Source: Pseudoips prasinana
Lineage: Eukaryota; Arthropoda; Insecta; Lepidoptera; Nolidae
Reading direction: 5' to 3'
DNA length: 64,000 nucleotides
Assembly: GCA_951640165.1 (NCBI GenBank)
Contig: OX621243.1
Span: forward strand, 682,001 to 746,000
This document shows positions 59,201 through 64,000 of this stretch, piece by piece. The translations under genes were made by a program, and so were the position numbers. Every line of letters begins with the position of its first letter. Positions within the stretch are counted from its first letter, which is position 1. The notes under the pieces were generated by a model. That model had not been told where the DNA came from and ran no database searches. It was given only the letters and a program-made list of their open reading frames with translations.

Positions 59201-59372
59201 CACGTAGGCTTTAAAACAGCGCTTGTAAATAGTCAGAACATGTTTAGTTGTATACATTATTATTTCTAGTAACATAGATATTTAGGTACACATTGTATTG
59301 ATTGTATGAAAACATTTATAAAATTTATTTTATAATAGCAATGATATTTAGCTAGCTCGTATCAAGTTATTA
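59201..59372 (-). repeat. Repeat A, 3' fragment (copy 5)
   Basis: Matches the 3' region of repeat A (cgcttgtaaatagtcagaac, then aaaatttattttataatagc and agctagctcgtatcaagtta) and lacks the conserved frame. Confidence 0.75.
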
Positions 59373-60239
59373 ATTCACTGTTCAGTTCCGTTTCTGCTAC
59401 GTTATAGAGTACACAGAAGAAAACTAATATGTACAACTGAAGGCATCACATTTCTTGTAAAGTAAACTCTAGACAAATTGCTTTAGTATTACGCCACCAC
59501 CCGCGGTTACACTCTTATAATTCAATTTGTTCAATGTTTTTGTGGTCAACACGACCATTCAATGAATGTAAAATTCTATATTGCTATGAATATCGTCACG
59601 AAGAAGTATATATGAATAGGATATAGTTTTTGTGATCTGCCTGTTAAGGACTATATAACCGCAATGGCTACATTTGCTTCAGTACACATAAATAATTGAT
59701 AAAATGTATGATCAGTATTCAAAGCAAACTCCTCATGGAAGCAAAATGACAAATAAGCAATGCTGTAGACATAAATGTTATAATTTGTGTATGTATGTCG
59801 TAAAGGAGGGTGTCTTTACGGGCATATTTATGGCGGCGGACACTGCCGTTTTTTACGATAAGCATAAAAGCCGCCGTGAAAGATTTACGCCAAATATATT
59901 CCCGCTAATGCTGATTGCGCTGTTTCACTGCAATCCTGTTATGGACGCTATGTAGATTGAATTGGGCCCTCGTGAATATGAATAGGTGCCTACTATTATG
60001 AAGCCCTCCTGGTCCTAATTTCGACCATAGCAGTCTCAATGGAAACTAGACATTTGCGTGGTACATGTTATAGTGTACAAATGTTTGCATACACTGGTGT
60101 ACTCTCTATTCCTCACTGTCATGATTTGATGGGATGGGGTAGCTGACATGACCGGAGAGAGATCAGGTGCAAGAGATACATCGTGAGATACCATGATTTA
60201 ACACCACCTACATAATGAATATGGCTATTAATTGACAGT
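59373..60239. other. No confirmed gene
   Basis: A GC-richer open stretch at 59704-59955 (83 codons from a true ATG) has cysteines and hydrophobic residues but no family I can name, so I leave it uncalled. Confidence 0.35.
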
Positions 60240-60335
60240 AAAATCCCAATAACACTTCTAAGCTCATTCCGGGATATGAATCCAAGACCTCATTATCTGC
60301 GGTTGAACACGATACCACCATACCAACTAGTCAGT
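60240..60335 (-). mobile_element. SINE family 3 head fragment
   Basis: On the minus strand, gtggtatcgtgttcaaccgc and agataatgaggtcttggatt match the tRNA-like head of the family 3 copy at 61394. Confidence 0.65.
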
Positions 60336-60579
60336 CACTATTACTTGTACGTTGTACTACGATGAACTAAATACGTAGGTATGCATTGCAGCAGCTGGTT
60401 GGCGTGCCTGCTCAATTATTTATTAACTTTAAATGGATACTTGCTACAGGAAAATGAAATTGTACTGTCTGAAAAATTACGCTTCGAAATACATTGACAG
60501 GCAGTGTGAAAGTACTACGTGCAACATAAATAATGGACGAAATACGTATAAGTAAGTATACGTAGGGAGAATAATCAAC

Positions 60580-60611
60580 CACGTGTAAAACATATAAATG
60601 TTATACACGTG
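60580..60611. repeat. Palindrome with E-boxes at both ends
   Basis: cacgtgtaaaacat is mirrored by atgttatacacgtg with one mismatch. Each end is a CACGTG motif, a binding site for bHLH factors in many animals. No function can be assigned from this alone. Confidence 0.6.
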
Positions 60612-61393
60612 TTAATAAATCGCCGTGTCTCGCACGGCACTGAACGATCCGTCACTGCTAGTTAACACCGGAGTGCACTTGCATGTGTTTTCACACTCCC
60701 TTGTCTTCTATGGTATGTTCCGCGCAGATGACTAGTCTCCGTAGAGACTAGCTTTCTACCGCATTGGCCAAATTGAGCACAGAAGAAAATTCTGATACAA
60801 CTTGTATTCATTCAGAATTATACTACATATTTTATTATATTCCTGGCATCTACTTCGATATAAATAAACTTGTTATTGTGCAGGGGTATATTACTATCAT
60901 TATATCACATCGCAGCCGTGGATACTATTACTGAGCGATTGTGAGCGAATAAGCGCGCTACGATCAATTTTTTGATAGTGTCAGTCGACGCGACAACTCA
61001 TTTCTTGCGACAACATTTGATTTGAGGCCGACAAATTCAATTTGTACCACAACGTCGCCAAAAGTGAGTGGAGTAGTGTAGTTTCGCACCGCATATACAT
61101 AGGTACGTTGTCTTAAAGGTCTACCTTCAAAGTGAACGCGCTCTTCCCCGCGTGCCATCTGAGTACGAACACGTAACCGTTCAAAAAAACTAAATTGCTC
61201 ATTTTGATAAAATCTTTTTAATTCTTAAGCATATTGTGACGAAACAGGAAAAAAGAAAATCGTCATCATTTCAACCGAATGCTGTCGACTGTTAGACAAA
61301 GGCGTCTCCGAAAAAAGCACAGAGTTGTGTCAATTATTTGGAGGAGTATACCACGCTGGGCAGACTGGTTGGCGATCGCAGTATGATGGTCAT
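60612..61393. other. No recognised gene
   Basis: A small hairpin (ctagtctc with gagactag, about 60732-60751) is present. 61265-61385 (gaatgctgtcgactgttaga, cacgctgggcagactggttg) looks like an older repeat into which the next SINE inserted. Confidence 0.4.
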
Positions 61394-61738
61394 GACTGCC
61401 TCGTTGGTCTAGCGGTAGCGTGTTCAACCGCAGATAATGAATCCTGGGTTCAAATCCCGGGTCGGGCCAAAAAGTGATTTTGGATTTTTTCCGTAAAAAG
61501 AAATTTCTCAGTATCAGCCCGAAGTCACCCCCGTGCCTCGGAGAGCACGTAAAGCCATCGGTCCTGTACCTGAACTCTTTCCGGTTGTGTCGCTAGGCGT
61601 CCCATCGGATCATGAGAGTGATGGAATAGAAAGTGACCCTGTGTTTGCGCACACACTTGTGCACTAATATGTCCTGCGCAATTGGCTAGTCTCCATTAAG
61701 ACTGGCCGCCGTGGCCGAAATTCGGTCGGGTGGACATC
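61394..61738 (+). mobile_element. SINE family 3, full-length with TSD
   Basis: A well-kept tRNA-like head (A box ttggtctagcggtagcg; B box gggttcaaatcccggg) is followed by a ~270-base body ending ggccgaaattcggtcgggtg. An 11-base direct duplication, atgatggtcat, lies at 61383-61393 and 61739-61749. It is the best preserved SINE of this family in the window. Confidence 0.88.
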
Positions 61739-61749
61739 ATGATGGTCAT

Positions 61750-62636
61750 AGTAGACAGAGAGACGCTGCCGCCAGTTCTCCGGCAAATATTCCCTCGGAA
61801 CGACTTCTACGTCCCCCACGGGATAAGATGGGATTGTGATATACTTTGCCTCCTCTTTTCTTCCTCTCATCGACACAGTCAATTAAGGCCAAATGTTATT
61901 TTTTTCTATACACGTAATTTCAAGCCATTGTGTTTCGTTTAGGCGATATTAGAGCACAAATTAAATTCAATATAGACTGAGTAAATATCAAATTTCTAAT
62001 CCATATATTGTAAGAAATATGGTGAATGAATTTTTCAATGTATCCCCTTAAGTGTAAAACCTCGCAAATGGAAAGCAAACTGAAGCCCAAATAAATATTC
62101 GCTTTAGCAACAATCGCTCTAACTCACACAATTACAACTGAATAGAAAACCTTAGATAAATAAAATCTTCAGCGGGGGGAGGTTTTTTCGCAAGAAAAAG
62201 CGGAGGCAGCGAATACAAACATCGGGTGAATGTAGCGAATTTAGAAAGTCCATTCGGTTTATTGACAGGGGCGGGGTAGTGAGACGGCACTGGGGTACCT
62301 TCTCAGAGGGCCGAATTCAAATCCCCCCGCGATTTACAATAAATTTCAAACGGAGAATATGTTTGCAATATGTCGTAGGGCTGCAGGGCTTCTGAGGAAT
62401 GTAGCGAACTGTTTACAAGGTAATGGCATGTTAGGGCGCCGCGCCACCACATCACCGTTGTACATTCAATTTTTAAAATGGGGCGAAAGTAATATTTATA
62501 TCCAATTTTTCCCGCGTGGTTTATGAGGGTGGTAGTGAATCTTTATTCAAAGTCACTTTAATAATTCTTATAAATTACATATGTAAAGGTGAGTCACAAG
62601 TAAAATATAGTATATGGCTAATAGGATAATGGCAAG
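61750..62636. other. No gene; continuation of an older repeat
   Basis: 61750-61850 continues the sequence interrupted by the SINE and is GC-richer than average. About 62272-62335 has a weak tRNA-like outline (B-box-like gaattcaaatcc). Confidence 0.4.
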
Positions 62637-62684
62637 CAATAAAATAATGGTTAAGATAGTTGTATCTTTACCATTATTTTATTG
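62637..62684. repeat. Near-perfect 21-bp hairpin
   Basis: 62637-62657 pairs with 62664-62684 with one mismatch around a six-base loop (agttgt). Confidence 0.85.
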
Positions 62685-63182
62685 GCGCTACCCTATTCAG
62701 CGACGTAACTATAACCATCCAGTTAAAGTTTTCTCGCTCTCGCTAAATCTACATGCGCATGTTGTAGGTTCGATGCCCGTCTCCACAGAACAATTATTTG
62801 TATTCGCAACATAGGAATTTATATAATGTTTCATAAAAGGTAGTAGTAGTAAAAAATTCAGAAAAAGCTCTGCGTGTTCTCCCTGATTATTTAGCATTAT
62901 TTCTTTAAAATGACGACAGCATTTATCACACACTAGTTTAGACTTAAGACTTAAGTTTTGTTCAGGAATTCCAAATCTTTCCAGAATATCCCTATGTGTT
63001 AATCAGGTAACAAAATATCTGTGTGCCAAATTTCATAAAAATCCGTGCAGCTAATTTTTAAGTGATTTAGTAACAAAACTTTCACATTTATAACATTAGT
63101 AGTAGTTAGAATTGCTGAAATTGTACTTGTTCTTTTAAATAACTAGTAGGTAATAAATTGTGTCTTCATAAGCTGAAGCGGT
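62685..63182. other. No recognised gene
   Basis: AT-rich. 62990-63105 resembles a decayed Helitron (aatttcataaaaatccgtgc, then ttataacattagtagtag), but its ends are not clear. Confidence 0.35.
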
Positions 63183-63255
63183 GTCCAAGGATCGTGATAA
63201 ACTCATCCATTTTCTCTGCCTACCCCTCTGAGCAACAAGCGTGAATGTATGTTAA
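63183..63255 (+). mobile_element. Decayed RTE-type LINE tail, copy 4
   Basis: ccaaggatcgtgataaactc, then tctctgcctacccctctgag and caacaagcgtgaatgtatg align with the last ~70 bases of the RTE family (tctctgcctacccctctggg and caggcgtgagtctatgtatg). Several substitutions make it the oldest of the four copies. Confidence 0.75.
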
Positions 63256-64000
63256 TGTATTTAAAAGCTTCATCACTTACACTTCTATCCCGTTACTTAA
63301 TAACTATCCATCTTATCAACAAAAGTCGATGATTATTGCTCTAAATCGGTGTTAAAACTCATGCTGCACTTATGTTAATAAATTATTTTATTATAAAAAA
63401 TGTTACATTATACATTAATAAAAATGATGCACATTGTGGCTTTATCACTAGAGCACAGATAAGAGTAGCAGAAGGCGCCCAAAGATACGTAACGTGAAAA
63501 TAATACGACTGTACACATAAAACGTACATCAGGCACATATTCCAGACACAATAACTCGATTAATTCTTCTAGTTAATCGAAAATATAATAAAACACTATG
63601 TATATGTAAATGCTGAAAATAACTATGTAAACATACATAATTAACACTAAGTTATTTATCTAGCATTTTAAATCCAATTAGCCATCGTGTTATCCGTATA
63701 GTAATAGTAAAAAGAGAATAAAAACAAAACATGATAGAGTCATAAAATGTGAAGGAATTATTATAAAAGTGTGGGCGAGGGTGGAGAGCGACCCCGATGT
63801 AGAGCGCACCTAGGGCTGCTGGCTCTACGCTTTTATTTCCACGACAAAGTGTTCTTAAAAGTATTTAGCTTGCAAGATTTATTGTAAGCGGCTAAAGTTC
63901 TACGACTGCAACGTCAGAATAGCGATTGAAGCATACCCAATTAGTCTTAATTACTCCATAGGAGTCCCCTCAGACTTGTGCTGCCTAGTTTTCTAAGACC
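63256..64000. other. No confirmed gene
   Basis: AT-rich. At 63761-63830 a TATA-box-like ttataaaag is followed by a GC-rich stretch, which is too little to call a promoter. Confidence 0.35.

Noticed and set aside
59704..59955. An 83-codon frame from a real ATG with cysteines
   Set aside because: No family resemblance, no promoter or splice evidence. Length is unremarkable in 64 kb.
61394..61480. A possible functional tRNA gene
   Set aside because: The A and B boxes are good but the acceptor stem does not close and the sequence continues into a SINE body with its own target duplication.
1..64000. CRISPR array, rRNA genes or a bacterial-type defence operon
   Set aside because: No regularly spaced direct repeats, no rRNA-like blocks and no clustered intact genes were seen. 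The repeat content is that of an insect nuclear genome.

Overview
The window looks like non-coding nuclear DNA from a moth or butterfly (Lepidoptera). It is AT-rich and has no uninterrupted cellular gene. It holds a mix of transposable elements typical of that order: tRNA-headed SINEs, short non-autonomous Helitrons that start TC and end CTAG, a mori-type mariner relic, a piggyBac relic and 5'-truncated LINEs with microsatellite tails. The exact species cannot be read from the sequence. Every complete or near-complete protein frame belongs to a mobile element. The best sign of a host gene is a small candidate terminal exon on the minus strand (47278-47360) with a good branch point and 3' splice site and a C-terminus that resembles a GPI-anchor signal. 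If it is real, much of the window is the 3' flank and intron of a minus-strand gene.

Layout. 1-5 kb: a SINE, a short RTE-type LINE tail with target-site duplications (TSDs), and a CR1/Jockey-group LINE with an intact 3' half including a complete reverse transcriptase. 5-12 kb: a 45-bp-arm palindrome, a broken mori-type mariner, two back-to-back perfect hairpins and several SINEs. 12-19 kb: Helitrons, a promoter-like cluster, and a hAT element (perfect 8-bp TSD, decayed transposase, a second repeat inside it). 19-26 kb: copies of an unclassified interspersed repeat ('repeat A') with a conserved short reading frame, and a longer RTE fragment. 26-28 kb: an internally deleted piggyBac relic between TTAA sites. 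28-42 kb: mostly plain AT-rich DNA with SINEs, Helitrons, MITEs and a LINE relic. 41.5-43.5 kb: a three-level nest, with one repeat A copy inside another and an intact mariner (perfect 25-bp TIRs, open 339-residue transposase, DD34D) in the outer copy. 44-54 kb: SINEs, the candidate exon, an RTE fragment and a Helitron. 54.3-57.7 kb: a SINE split by a 3.0-kb LINE, with TSDs readable at both levels. 57.7-64 kb: two Helitrons, a long AT microsatellite, SINEs and a final RTE tail.

The elements do not form one pathway. They record successive insertions whose relative ages can be read from nesting. The non-autonomous families (SINEs, Helitrons, MITEs) encode no enzyme and must have moved with proteins made elsewhere. 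I found no CRISPR array, rRNA gene, convincing functional tRNA gene or bacterial-type operon. The most unusual signals are the set of near-perfect hairpins with very short loops, the conserved frame in repeat A, the intact mariner with an altered residue beside its second catalytic Asp, and the possible GPI-type terminal exon.
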